IMG/VR virus record: IMGVR_UViG_3300046746_000178
Coordinates: 1 to 21,365 of that record
Source of the DNA: a virus
Strand: one strand, 5' to 3'
DNA: 21,365 nt
Both the position numbers and the translations under genes were made by a program. The notes beneath the pieces are model-generated. The model worked only from the letters and a program-made list of their open reading frames with translations, was not told the origin of the DNA and did no database searches. Below, in pieces: positions 1 to 7,948 of the stretch. How positions within the stretch are numbered: position 1 is the stretch's first letter; each line of letters starts with the position of its first letter.

Positions 1-378
1 ATGGGATGCCAATTATTTAATCACATGTGCGAAGAATATCCTACACTAAGAGATGAGATAGAAATGGAAGTTAAAGAGGCAGCAAGGCTTATGATAGATA
101 TGGAAATGCAATTTATTAATAAGATGTTTGAAATGGGAGATCTTGAAAACCTAAAAGCTTCCGACTTAAAGGAATTTATTAAGAAAAGAGGTAACGAAAA
201 GCTTGCAGAATTAGGTTATTCTTCCGTGTTTGAATATAATAAAGAAGCCGCTTCTGAATTAGATTGGTTTTATCACCTCACTGGAGGACACACGCATACT
301 GACTTTTTTGCAATTAGGCCAACTGATTATTCTAAAGCAGGAGAAGATGAAAATTGGGATGAAGATGATTTATTTTAA
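1..378 (+). CDS. nrdB: Ribonucleotide reductase class I small (beta) subunit, C-terminal part
   Basis: This is the last 125 residues of the radical-bearing subunit that works with NrdA to reduce ribonucleotides to deoxyribonucleotides for phage DNA synthesis. The gene is cut by the window edge. The ATG at base 1 is probably an internal Met, because the reading frame is open at the edge and full-length family members are about 330-390 residues. The piece begins about where the helix with the Glu-x-x-His iron ligands ends, so the metal ligands lie outside the window. The tail has a Tyr followed by the acidic end ENWDEDDLF, typical of the flexible C-terminus that docks on the large subunit. nrdA follows after 18 bases, so the order is nrdB-nrdA, the reverse of T4. 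Confidence 0.9.
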   Translation: MGCQLFNHMCEEYPTLRDEIEMEVKEAARLMIDMEMQFINKMFEMGDLENLKASDLKEFIKKRGNEKLAELGYSSVFEYNKEAASELDWFYHLTGGHTHTDFFAIRPTDYSKAGEDENWDEDDLF

Positions 379-396
379 AAGATAATATAAATAAAG

Positions 397-2244
397 ATGA
401 TTAGAAATTATAATGATGCTCCAAGTCCGGAGTATAACGAAAAGGGAAAAGAAAGAAATTGCGGAGAATCAGAAGGATGGAAGCTAGGAATAGATTTTCC
501 AGTATGGGCAAACACAGAAGTATATGTTAAAACTGTATCTAAAGGTTATCTTTTAGAAGGAGAAACTCCAAAGGACGCATATTGGAGAGTTTCAACAACA
601 GTGGCACATAGGTTAGGAAAACCAGAATTAGCAAGTAAATTTTTCGACTATATGTGGAAAGGATGGTTAAATCTTGCAACTCCAGTTTTTTCAAACACAG
701 GTTCAGAAAGAGGTCTTCCAATTTCATGTTTCGGGATAGATGTTGCTGATTCAATTCACGATATAGGTTCAAAGAATTTAGAATTAATGTTACTTGCTAA
801 ACATGGAGGTGGTGTTGGCATCGGAGTAAATCAAATAAGACCGGCAGGGGCAACTATTACAGGAAACGGAACCTCAGACGGAGTAGTTCCATTTATAAAA
901 ATTTACGATTCTACTATTTTAGCAACTAATCAAGGTTCAGTAAGAAGAGGTGCAGCATCAGTCAATATAGATATAGAACATGATGATTTTTGGGAATGGC
1001 TAGAGGTTAGAGAACCTAAAGGTGACGTAAACAGACAATGTTTAAACGTACATCAGTGCATCGTAGTATCTGATGGGTTTATGCAAAAGATCGAGGCTGG
1101 AGATAAAGAAGCTCGTAAAAGATGGGCCGCTGTGATTAGAAAAAGAAGAGCAACGGGAGAACCTTATATAATGTTTAAGGGTAATATCAATAGAATGAAT
1201 CCCGATGCATATAAACAAAATGGTTTAAAGGTTTATATGACTAACATCTGTTCTGAGATTACTTTACACACTGATGAAAATCATTCATTCGTATGTTGTT
1301 TATCTTCTGTGAATCTTAAAAGATACGAAGAATGGAAAGATACTGATTTAATCTATACCGCAACTTACTTTTTAGATGGAGTTCTTCAGGAGTTTATTCA
1401 TAGAGCTAAATATATGAGAGGCTTTGAGAATGCAGTTAGATCTGCAGAAAAGGGAAGAGCATTAGGCCTTGGAGTCTTAGGATGGCATACATATTTACAA
1501 GATAGAAATATTCCATTTGACTCATTATCTGCACAATTTGAAACTAGAAAAATATTTTCACAAATTAAAGTAGAAAGTGAAAGAGCAAGTAGAGATTTAG
1601 CTACAGAATTTGGAGAACCGCTATGGTGTGTAGGAACTGGAATGAGAAACACTCACCTAAGAGCAATCGCCCCTACAGTTTCTAATTCTAAATTAGCAGG
1701 CAACGTTTCTCCAGGTATAGAGCCATGGGCCGCAAATGTATTTACTGAACAAACAGCAAAGGGAACTTTTATTAGAAAGAATCCTGCACTTGAAGACATG
1801 CTAACTAAGATTAAACAAAATAAGAAAAGTGTATGGGATAAAATATTAGAAGATGGAGGTTCTGTTCAAGGAGTTGATATATTAGATGAATATTGGGTAA
1901 AAGAAGGAAGTAACGATGCTCCAATCAGACAGACTGCCTATGACAAATTAACTGATCATGAAAAAGATCTTTATATTTCAGTTAAAGATGTGTTTAGAAC
2001 ATTTAAGGAAATTAATCAGATGGAATTAGTAAAACAGGCGGGAGTTAGACAGCAATATGTAGATCAAGCAGTTTCTTTAAACTTGGCATTTCCTACTCAA
2101 GCAGAACCTAAGTATATTAACCAGGTTCATTTAGAAGCTTACAAACAGGGAATAAAAACACTCTATTATATGAGAACTGAATCAGTATTAAGAGGAGATA
2201 TTGCGCAGCGAGCGATGGATGATTGTTTAGCATGTGACGGATAA
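397..2244 (+). CDS. nrdA: Ribonucleotide reductase class I large (alpha) subunit, no ATP cone
   Basis: Catalytic subunit that reduces ribonucleoside diphosphates, using the radical generated in NrdB. The active-site set is visible: Cys111 in SCFG, Asn283-x-Cys285-x-Glu287 in NICSEI, the partner cysteine at 300/301 in VCCLSS, the radical-transfer pair Tyr590-Tyr591, and a C-terminal CLAC pair (610 and 613) that is re-reduced by thioredoxin or glutaredoxin. At 615 residues it is shorter than E. coli or T4 NrdA (about 750-760). The N-terminus goes almost directly into the catalytic barrel, so the ATP-cone domain that senses ATP/dATP is missing. I infer that it lacks overall activity control by dATP. 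No Shine-Dalgarno is seen; the start follows TATAAATAAAG. It ends just before a set of hairpins and a terminator. Confidence 0.97.
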   Translation: MIRNYNDAPSPEYNEKGKERNCGESEGWKLGIDFPVWANTEVYVKTVSKGYLLEGETPKDAYWRVSTTVAHRLGKPELASKFFDYMWKGWLNLATPVFSNTGSERGLPISCFGIDVADSIHDIGSKNLELMLLAKHGGGVGIGVNQIRPAGATITGNGTSDGVVPFIKIYDSTILATNQGSVRRGAASVNIDIEHDDFWEWLEVREPKGDVNRQCLNVHQCIVVSDGFMQKIEAGDKEARKRWAAVIRKRRATGEPYIMFKGNINRMNPDAYKQNGLKVYMTNICSEITLHTDENHSFVCCLSSVNLKRYEEWKDTDLIYTATYFLDGVLQEFIHRAKYMRGFENAVRSAEKGRALGLGVLGWHTYLQDRNIPFDSLSAQFETRKIFSQIKVESERASRDLATEFGEPLWCVGTGMRNTHLRAIAPTVSNSKLAGNVSPGIEPWAANVFTEQTAKGTFIRKNPALEDMLTKIKQNKKSVWDKILEDGGSVQGVDILDEYWVKEGSNDAPIRQTAYDKLTDHEKDLYISVKDVFRTFKEINQMELVKQAGVRQQYVDQAVSLNLAFPTQAEPKYINQVHLEAYKQGIKTLYYMRTESVLRGDIAQRAMDDCLACDG

Positions 2245-2289
2245 AGGTGTGGTTTGAAGACCACGTCTTAGGGCCGAGATAGTTCTCGG
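2244..2289 (+). other. Two tandem RNA hairpins after nrdA (possible structured RNA)
   Basis: Two stem-loops lie between the nrdA stop and the terminator. The first spans 2244-2269: a firm core GTGGT/ACCAC, extended outward by five more pairs, two of them G-U. The second is at 2274-2289: CCGAGA/TCTCGG with a TAGT loop. Both are far richer in G and C than the surrounding DNA. With the terminator hairpin they make a three-stem element of about 90 bases. It could be a stable 3' end protecting the nrd mRNA or a small RNA of its own. It does not fold as a tRNA. No known family is recognised. Confidence 0.4.
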
Positions 2290-2295
2290 ATTTTA

Positions 2296-2332
2296 GAAGC
2301 CAGGAGTTCGCTACTTCCTGGCTTCGTTTTTT
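2296..2332 (+). terminator. Intrinsic (Rho-independent) terminator after nrdBA
   Basis: A perfect 10-bp stem, GAAGCCAGGA paired with TCCTGGCTTC (2296-2305 and 2316-2325), is followed by G and six T (2327-2332). It ends the nrdB-nrdA transcript and separates it from the clamp-polymerase operon. Confidence 0.92.
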
Positions 2333-2389
2333 ACTGAAACAATTTATGATTTTTGTGTAGAATAATAAACAAATAAAAATTATACATTC

Positions 2390-3145
2390 ATGAAAATTTC
2401 AATCAGTAAGGTCGATTCAAACAACTTCATCGGCTTCGTAAATAGACTTAAAGTAATTGATTCTTTTGTCTATTTTAAATTAAAGGATGGCGTAGTACAA
2501 GCATCAGCTTACTTGCCACAAAGAGATGCAGTTAAGCATCACAGAATGCCAATTGCCCAAGTATTTCAATTAGAAGACGATGCTATTAAAACAGAAAAAG
2601 AATTAAAGATAGCATTCTTTGACGCTTCTAAAATTACAGATGCATTTAAGCAGTTTGACTATGACGCAATTTCTGCAGAAATAGAATTTGTAGAAAACGA
2701 AGAAGATTGTGTAGCAACTACATTTAAAATCTTTAATGACGAATTAGAAATCACATTAGCATGTTCTGAGCCATCATTAGGATATAAAGACCTTACGGAT
2801 TCTCAAATTCAAGGCATTTTTAACACTGAAGCGTCTACTTTCAAGTTTGACTTAGACTATACTTCACTTGCCAAAGTGAGAAACTTATTCTCATTAGATA
2901 AAGAAGAAACATTCTCAATCAATGCAAATGGAAATGGAGTTAAATTATTAGGTAAAACTTATAATATGCTAGTAACACCTGATTATGATGGTGATTCAGG
3001 AACTAATGTAACTCTTTTCAAAAAATACCTAAATCTTTTAGATAAAGAAGATTATACGGCGCATGTCTTAGACAATAGAGTTGTTCTAAGATCTAATGAC
3101 TCTGAAACCCTATTAACTATTGCAACTTGTCAAACTGCGGAGTAA
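2390..3145 (+). CDS. 45: Probable sliding clamp (T4 gp45-like processivity factor)
   Basis: A 251-residue acidic protein that I read as the DNA sliding clamp, a ring that tethers the polymerase and, in T4, also activates late transcription. Evidence is mainly its size (T4 gp45 is 228), alternating beta-strand/helix pattern, acidic charge, and position: the polymerase fragment starts 3 bases after its stop, and UvsX, gp41, gp47 and gp46 follow. No short diagnostic motif is visible, as is usual for this family, so structure prediction (a two-domain PCNA-like fold) would decide. The A-rich leader has AATAAACAAATAAA before the ATG and no Shine-Dalgarno. It is the first gene after the terminator at 2296-2332, so a promoter should lie in 2333-2389, but I could not identify one with confidence. 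Confidence 0.7.
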   Translation: MKISISKVDSNNFIGFVNRLKVIDSFVYFKLKDGVVQASAYLPQRDAVKHHRMPIAQVFQLEDDAIKTEKELKIAFFDASKITDAFKQFDYDAISAEIEFVENEEDCVATTFKIFNDELEITLACSEPSLGYKDLTDSQIQGIFNTEASTFKFDLDYTSLAKVRNLFSLDKEETFSINANGNGVKLLGKTYNMLVTPDYDGDSGTNVTLFKKYLNLLDKEDYTAHVLDNRVVLRSNDSETLLTIATCQTAE

Positions 3146-3148
3146 TAG

Positions 3149-4345
3149 ATGGATATAAACACACTGATTAACAAGCCCGAAGATGACCTTACTAGGGATG
3201 AAATGCAAATCTTGGCGGACCATTATCAAACAATGTCCGCCAAGTATACTGCATACGAGCAAGCTGTAAAAGTAACGCTTAACTCTATCTATGGCGCATT
3301 TGGTAATAAGTGGTTCCACTTCTTCAATATTGATATTGCTGAATCAATTACACTTCAAGGTCAAAATGCAATCTTATATTCTGAAAAGATTTTAAATAAG
3401 TATTTTCAAGAGTTTTGGCCGAAAGATAGTAAGGTTCATGAACACTTTAGCATTTCTATTAAAAATAAACTTGTAAGACCTTCTGTAGTTTATATCGATA
3501 CAGATTCATGTTACGTGCAGTTTGAAGAAATGTACGAATCTATTGAATGGTACGGTGAACAGATGCCTATTGATAAATTCATCATGGAACTATATAATTT
3601 TAGACTTAAAGATTATATTACAGGTGCCATGAAAAAATACGCAGAAGCCACGAACACAGATAACTTCTTGTTTTTCGAATTAGAAACTATAGCGTATTCT
3701 GGAATTTGGTTAGCTAAGAAAAAGTATTTACAGGATATTGCATGGGAAGATAAATTAGAAATAGATGACAGATACCCTTCTCTTAAGAAAATTAAGACAA
3801 TCGGATTTGATACTATTCAGTCTTCCACTCCTACACTTGCGAGAAAGCATTTAACCGAAGCTCTCAAATTAATTCTTTCTGAGAAACCAACCGCTGACAT
3901 GTTAAGTAGATTAGTTTCTTTTTTGAAAACTGCAAAGAAAGAGTTTAAAATGGCTAACGTTGACGAAATATCTTTTAATAAAAGAACAAATAACATTGAA
4001 AAATATATCGTAGACGACACCATAGAATTTCAATATGGATTAAAATGTCCTCCAAATGTTAAAGCAGCAGGATTTTATAATTTCTTAATGAATCAGAATC
4101 CTAAGTATAAGAACAAGTATAAAATGATAGGTAATGGTGAAAAACTAAAACTATATCATTGTAACCATAATGTATGTGAAATGTATGCATATCAGCCGGG
4201 TGCTCATCCGTATGAGATTGCTCCACAAGTAGATTATGAAACTCAATTTGAAAAATCTGTAATAGATCCGATTAATAGAGTTTTAACTTCAGTGGGTCTT
4301 CAAAGACTAAATAGAAACTTAATTTACTCTACGTCATTATTCTAA
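3149..4345 (+). CDS. 43: Family B DNA polymerase, C-terminal fragment (gp43B-like; fingers end, palm, thumb)
   Basis: This 398-residue protein is only the second half of a T4/RB69-type gp43 polymerase. Motif B is present (Lys41, Asn45, Tyr48-Gly49 in KVTLNSIYG, matching RB69 Lys560, Asn564, Tyr567). Motif C follows, YIDTDS at 115-120 with metal ligands Asp117 and Asp119, then the KKKY DNA-contact motif at 190-193 and an SSTP segment like that of RB69. The 3'-5' exonuclease and motif A (the other catalytic Asp) are absent, and no remnant lies upstream, where the clamp gene sits. The N-terminal half must therefore be a separate gene outside the window. The ORF is intact with its own ATG and a full C-terminal domain, so this looks like a functional split rather than decay. 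The C-terminus ends STSLF, a shortened counterpart of the T4 clamp-binding tail. Confidence 0.93.
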   Translation: MDINTLINKPEDDLTRDEMQILADHYQTMSAKYTAYEQAVKVTLNSIYGAFGNKWFHFFNIDIAESITLQGQNAILYSEKILNKYFQEFWPKDSKVHEHFSISIKNKLVRPSVVYIDTDSCYVQFEEMYESIEWYGEQMPIDKFIMELYNFRLKDYITGAMKKYAEATNTDNFLFFELETIAYSGIWLAKKKYLQDIAWEDKLEIDDRYPSLKKIKTIGFDTIQSSTPTLARKHLTEALKLILSEKPTADMLSRLVSFLKTAKKEFKMANVDEISFNKRTNNIEKYIVDDTIEFQYGLKCPPNVKAAGFYNFLMNQNPKYKNKYKMIGNGEKLKLYHCNHNVCEMYAYQPGAHPYEIAPQVDYETQFEKSVIDPINRVLTSVGLQRLNRNLIYSTSLF

Positions 4346-4356
4346 AAATAAACAAA

Positions 4357-4542
4357 ATGAATTTTAAAAGTAAAATAATAGAATTAGTAAAAACAAACCC
4401 CAATAATTACGAACTAGGGGATAAGATTAGAAAACTAATTTGGCCGGAAGTTATCAAAGAACTTGAAGCAGATAAAAAAGATAAAAATCAAATTAGTATA
4501 TTTGACGAAATAAAAGAAAGAGAAAATGCTAGATCCAACTAA
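4357..4542 (+). CDS. Small hypothetical protein (61 aa)
   Basis: Not recognised. A charged, mostly helical 61-residue protein with no signal peptide or membrane segment. It starts after the A-rich leader AAAATAAACAAA, 11 bases past the polymerase stop, and its last 17 bases overlap the next gene. The leader, tight packing and overlap support a real gene. Its place between the polymerase fragment and UvsX suggests a replication accessory role, but nothing in the sequence shows a function. Confidence 0.75.
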   Translation: MNFKSKIIELVKTNPNNYELGDKIRKLIWPEVIKELEADKKDKNQISIFDEIKERENARSN

Positions 4543-4714
4543 ACTTAATGAAGAACAACAAGCCTTTGTTGTAAAATATAAAGTTATTTACGATAAGTTA
4601 ATTTCTCTACAAGATAAAATGGATTCTTTAAAGAAAGAATCCGATGTTCTAATAAAAGAACTCGAAACATTAAGAAAACAAGAAAAAAAATTATTCAAAG
4701 ATGGCAAAAAATAA
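4526..4714 (+). CDS. Small coiled-coil protein (62 aa)
   Basis: Not recognised. A short, highly charged protein whose residues 20-58 look like a coiled coil, with Leu and Ile at heptad-like spacing and many Lys and Glu. It overlaps the gene before by 17 bases and UvsX by 14 bases, so translation of the three is probably coupled. A short helical partner encoded next to UvsX could be a recombination mediator or a helicase/UvsX accessory protein, but that is a guess from position only. Confidence 0.75.
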   Translation: MLDPTKLNEEQQAFVVKYKVIYDKLISLQDKMDSLKKESDVLIKELETLRKQEKKLFKDGKK

Positions 4715-5810
4715 AGATTTTACATTTGACGATTTAAATAGCGAATTAGCTAATATAAATCCTTTAGGTTCTATTATGGAAAGTTCCAACTTTTCAGAAG
4801 TAACAGATTGGATTCACACAGGAAACTACCACTTAAACGCATGCGTATCAGGTTCATTGTTTAAGGGATGGCCCAATAATAGATCATCTTCTATTGCAGG
4901 TCCTTCAGGAACTGGTAAAACCTTTTTAATGCTAAACACTGTAAGAGAAGCTATTGATAAAGGTTATAGCGTAATTTACTATGACTCAGAAGCAGCAGTT
5001 GATAAAGAGCAAATGGAAAAGTTCGGAATTGATACTTCTAAGGTAAATTATCAACCAACTAACACTGTTCAAGATTTTAGAACTTCTGTAACTACGATTA
5101 CTAAGAAAATGCAAGAAGCTAAAAGAGCCGGTGGAGAAGTTCCTAAGGTAATGATTATTTTAGATTCAGCCGGTAACCTAGCAACTGCGAAAGAAATAGC
5201 AGATGCAGCGAGCGGTTCTGATAAATCAGATATGACTAGATCTAAGGTTTTAAAATCTATCTTTAGAATTATAATGACCCCATTAGCAGATCTTAAAATA
5301 CCTTTCTTATTTACAAACCACACATACCAATCTCAATCCTTTATTCCAATGCAAATCGCAGGAGGTGGAACAGGACCGCAGTATGCAGCATCAATTGTAT
5401 TGATGTTAAATAAGGCGCAATTAAAAGACGGAGCAGAAAAGGTAGGTATCATAGTTACTGCTAAGCCAGATAAAAATAGATTTGCAAAACCACATCCTAT
5501 TAAGTTTCACTTAAACTTTACAGAAGGTATGAATCCTTATGTTGGATTAGAACAATACGCAACATGGGATATATGTGGAATCACAAGAGGAAATATCGTA
5601 AAAGGAGAAAAGATTCCAAAGGCAACGGCAAGAACATGGATATGTAAACACCTAGACCATACAGTTGCAAACAAAGATTTCTTTTCAGATCTAGTATTTA
5701 CGCAAGAAGTCTTAGAGCAAATTGAAGCTCACATTCAACCAATATTTAACTACAATACTGAGATTTCTCAAATCGATGTTGAAGAAATGTTAGAAGACAG
5801 TGAAGCATAA
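4701..5810 (+). CDS. uvsX: UvsX-like RecA-family recombinase
   Basis: ATP-dependent strand-exchange protein that forms filaments on single-stranded DNA for recombination-dependent replication and repair. The RecA core is clear: Walker A GPSGTGKT at 67-74, a Walker B strand ending at Leu154-Asp155-Ser156, and a following segment with FTNHTYQ that matches the conserved RecA/UvsX core. The length of 369 is near T4 UvsX (391). The acidic C-terminus (EEMLEDSEA) is also typical. It overlaps the small coiled-coil gene upstream and shares one base with the next start (TAATG). The order uvsX, small gene, helicase parallels T4 uvsX-40-41. Confidence 0.94.
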   Translation: MAKNKDFTFDDLNSELANINPLGSIMESSNFSEVTDWIHTGNYHLNACVSGSLFKGWPNNRSSSIAGPSGTGKTFLMLNTVREAIDKGYSVIYYDSEAAVDKEQMEKFGIDTSKVNYQPTNTVQDFRTSVTTITKKMQEAKRAGGEVPKVMIILDSAGNLATAKEIADAASGSDKSDMTRSKVLKSIFRIIMTPLADLKIPFLFTNHTYQSQSFIPMQIAGGGTGPQYAASIVLMLNKAQLKDGAEKVGIIVTAKPDKNRFAKPHPIKFHLNFTEGMNPYVGLEQYATWDICGITRGNIVKGEKIPKATARTWICKHLDHTVANKDFFSDLVFTQEVLEQIEAHIQPIFNYNTEISQIDVEEMLEDSEA

Positions 5811-6121
5811 TGGAGTTAAATATAAACAAGATAGATGAGGATAAGTTGCCTATAAAATATGTATTAGGTATTCAGGAAGAGCTCGAATCTTTTCCAGATG
5901 CATTTGACATATTACATATATTTATTACAAGGGCGGTAAGGCAACCTGATAGACAAAAGGCAAGTTTTACTAAACATGCTCTTAAAAAATATTTTGCAAA
6001 AGGAAAAGACGAGAATATAGAAAAAGGATTAGAAGAAGCAATAGGAATGGGTCTTATAGAACAGACCAATGAAAACGAAGGAAAGGAAGCATATAAAATA
6101 AAAATAAATCCTTTCCTATAA
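5810..6121 (+). CDS. Hypothetical protein, winged-helix-like (103 aa)
   Basis: Not recognised. It starts on the last base of the uvsX stop (TAATG), so it is probably translated by coupling. Residues about 50-100 read as helix, helix, then a beta pair (KHALKKYF, an amphipathic EEAIGMGLIEQ, then KEAYKIKI), which suggests a small winged-helix fold. It sits where T4 has gene 40, between uvsX and 41, but it has no membrane segment and I see no likeness to gp40. A DNA-binding or helicase-loading helper is possible by context only. Confidence 0.85.
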   Translation: MELNINKIDEDKLPIKYVLGIQEELESFPDAFDILHIFITRAVRQPDRQKASFTKHALKKYFAKGKDENIEKGLEEAIGMGLIEQTNENEGKEAYKIKINPFL

Positions 6122-6168
6122 TGATTATCCAAATCAAAAAAACAAAAAAAGAATTAACAGTAGAATAA
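6121..6168 (+). CDS. Possible 15-residue micro-ORF
   Basis: An ATG overlapping the previous stop (TAATG, as at 5810) opens a 15-codon frame, MIIQIKKTKKELTVE. The overlap style matches real junctions in this operon, but the length and AT-rich composition make chance likely. It fills most of the gap before the helicase gene. Confidence 0.15.
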   Translation: MIIQIKKTKKELTVE

Positions 6169-6184
6169 CTATAAAAAAACAAAT

Positions 6185-7498
6185 ATGAAGTTTGGACCCG
6201 ATTTTGAAAAAATATTCTTTAAGTTATCTCTACAAAAACCTAAATATTTAGGCAATATTAAGAGAGGATTTTATACCTCTGAAGATATAGACTTAATTCA
6301 TTTTTTAACCACTAAATTCTACGATAAGTTTCACGAAACTCCAACTAATGAGCAAATGAAACTACTTATCAAAAATGATAAGATAGCTGGAAAAGTAGAA
6401 GAATCAATAGTAGATATAGTATATGACGTAGACCTAGATCAATATGATGAAGAATGGTTAACTTCTACTGCAGAAGCATGGATAAAATGGCGTAATTTTG
6501 ATAACACTCTTATCGATACAATAGAGTATATCAAAACTACCGAAGTAACACCGGATAATGCAGACTCGATCATCTCTAAGGTTAAAACTTTAATTAATGA
6601 TAGAAACTCAATCGTATTTAATTCTGATCTTGGATTAGACTTCTTTAAACCCGAAGACCACTCTTTTGAAGATGCTGAAAAGGTTTCCACAGGATATAAT
6701 TTTTTAGATAGAGCCCTTAACGGAGGATACGATAAAGATGGATCTTTAGTAGTTTATGTAGGTGAACAGAACATCGGTAAATCGATTTATCTTGCAAATG
6801 ATGCAGCAAACTTTGTTAAGATGGGAACTAACACTGCAGTTATAACAGCGGAAATGTCAGCTCCTAAATTTATGAAAAGAATAGGTTCTAATTTATTAGG
6901 AATTGATATATCTGATTACGAAGAAAAATCTAAGAACGCAGATTTAATTAAAAGAAAGTTAGAAACAGTAGGAGACGGATTTACCCCACCTGGTCAATTA
7001 TTTGTTAAACAATTTCCAACTTCACAGGCGACGGTCCCAGATATTGAAGCCTATTTAAAACAAATTGAAGAAGAAAGAAAAATAAAATTAGGAGCAGTTG
7101 TTATTGACTACATCAACATTCTTTCTAATTTTAGAAATCCTAATTCTGAAAATACCTATTTAAAGATCAAGCAGATAGCAGAAGATCTTAGAGCAATGGG
7201 CGTAAGAAACGGTTGGTTAATCGTAACGGCTACTCAAATTACAAGAAACGGATATAACTCTAGTGATATCACAATGACAGACGTTGCAGAATCAGCTGGT
7301 CTTTCACATACAGCAGATATCATGTTAGGTATTATTCAAGATGATATCATGAGAGCTAGCTACGAGTATTGGCTCAAAATACTCAAAATAAGAGACGGTG
7401 AAGGTAGAGGTTCTAAATGTAAATTAGGCATTAACTATAATTACATGAGGCTTACTGAAACTGACGAAGTTACTAATTCTAATATACACAGTTTATAA
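6185..7498 (+). CDS. 41: Replicative DNA helicase, DnaB family (T4 gp41-like)
   Basis: Hexameric 5'-3' helicase of the replisome. The C-terminal RecA-like motor has Walker A GEQNIGKS at 193-200, Walker B ending at Asp308 in VVIDYIN, and the polar motif TATQITRNGY that follows. The first 160 residues form the helical N-terminal domain, as in DnaB and gp41. Length is 437, against 475 in T4. The start follows an A-rich leader (AAAAAAACAAAT). It lies two genes downstream of uvsX, as in T4. A 9-base tandem repeat (CTCAAAATA twice, near 7374-7391) sits inside the gene and codes LKILKI. The primase and clamp loader are not in this window. Confidence 0.94.
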   Translation: MKFGPDFEKIFFKLSLQKPKYLGNIKRGFYTSEDIDLIHFLTTKFYDKFHETPTNEQMKLLIKNDKIAGKVEESIVDIVYDVDLDQYDEEWLTSTAEAWIKWRNFDNTLIDTIEYIKTTEVTPDNADSIISKVKTLINDRNSIVFNSDLGLDFFKPEDHSFEDAEKVSTGYNFLDRALNGGYDKDGSLVVYVGEQNIGKSIYLANDAANFVKMGTNTAVITAEMSAPKFMKRIGSNLLGIDISDYEEKSKNADLIKRKLETVGDGFTPPGQLFVKQFPTSQATVPDIEAYLKQIEEERKIKLGAVVIDYINILSNFRNPNSENTYLKIKQIAEDLRAMGVRNGWLIVTATQITRNGYNSSDITMTDVAESAGLSHTADIMLGIIQDDIMRASYEYWLKILKIRDGEGRGSKCKLGINYNYMRLTETDEVTNSNIHSL

Positions 7499-7499
7499 T

Positions 7500-7946
7500 A
7501 TGAGAACAAAAAGAGATAAAATATTTGACAATACTTTCGAAGATGGTGGTGACTTTGAGTTAAACGGATCGATTTCATTTAATCTTAATCCACAGTACAC
7601 TGATAATAGGGATGAAGAAGAAAAAATAGAAAGCGAGCAAATTAGAAATAAAATTCACGAACTAATTACTAATTCTAGATTTAAAAAATTTAATGAAATA
7701 GATGAATTTCAACAAATAACTAAATTAAGAAAATTAGATATTAATGAAGTTTACGGGTTTATGTATGATGAGCTACACGACAGATATTCTATAATTGATC
7801 TTTTTTCAGAATTATGTGACTACTTTAACATTAATCCAACCAAATTCTATTCTTCATTAAGTAACAAATATAAAGAAGACCTCATTCAAGAACTTGATAA
7901 AAAGACTAACGTCCTACAAAGAAAGAATATAAATAAACTTTTTTAA
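7500..7946 (+). CDS. Hypothetical protein; candidate gp33-like late transcription co-activator
   Basis: A 148-residue protein starting 1 base after the helicase stop. Residues 1-50 look disordered and acidic; the rest is helical. The second half, about 85-148, resembles T4 gp33 in pattern: helices ending in a short NxNPTKF turn (T4 gp33 has NSIPETQF), then a helix with a charged face, a basic stretch, and a hydrophobic C-terminus (INKLF; T4 gp33 ends in a clamp-binding LDFLL). gp33 bridges RNA polymerase and the gp45 clamp at late promoters. A gp55 homologue is present in this window, which makes a gp33 partner expected. The match is by eye and weak; it could instead be an unrelated replication protein. 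Confidence 0.5.
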   Translation: MRTKRDKIFDNTFEDGGDFELNGSISFNLNPQYTDNRDEEEKIESEQIRNKIHELITNSRFKKFNEIDEFQQITKLRKLDINEVYGFMYDELHDRYSIIDLFSELCDYFNINPTKFYSSLSNKYKEDLIQELDKKTNVLQRKNINKLF

Positions 7947-7948
7947 TT

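Noticed and set aside
386-393. TATAAATA as a late promoter for nrdA
   Set aside because: It ends only 3 bases before the ATG, leaving no room for a transcript start; more likely part of an A/T-rich leader. nrdBA is also not expected to be late.
2244-2332. tRNA-like reading of the three hairpins
   Set aside because: No acceptor stem joins the ends, no T-loop GTTCRA in the right place, and the last stem runs into a T-run as a terminator.
5810-6121. T4 gp40 (prohead initiation chaperone) by position between uvsX and 41
   Set aside because: No membrane segment and no visible likeness; winged-helix-like pattern instead.
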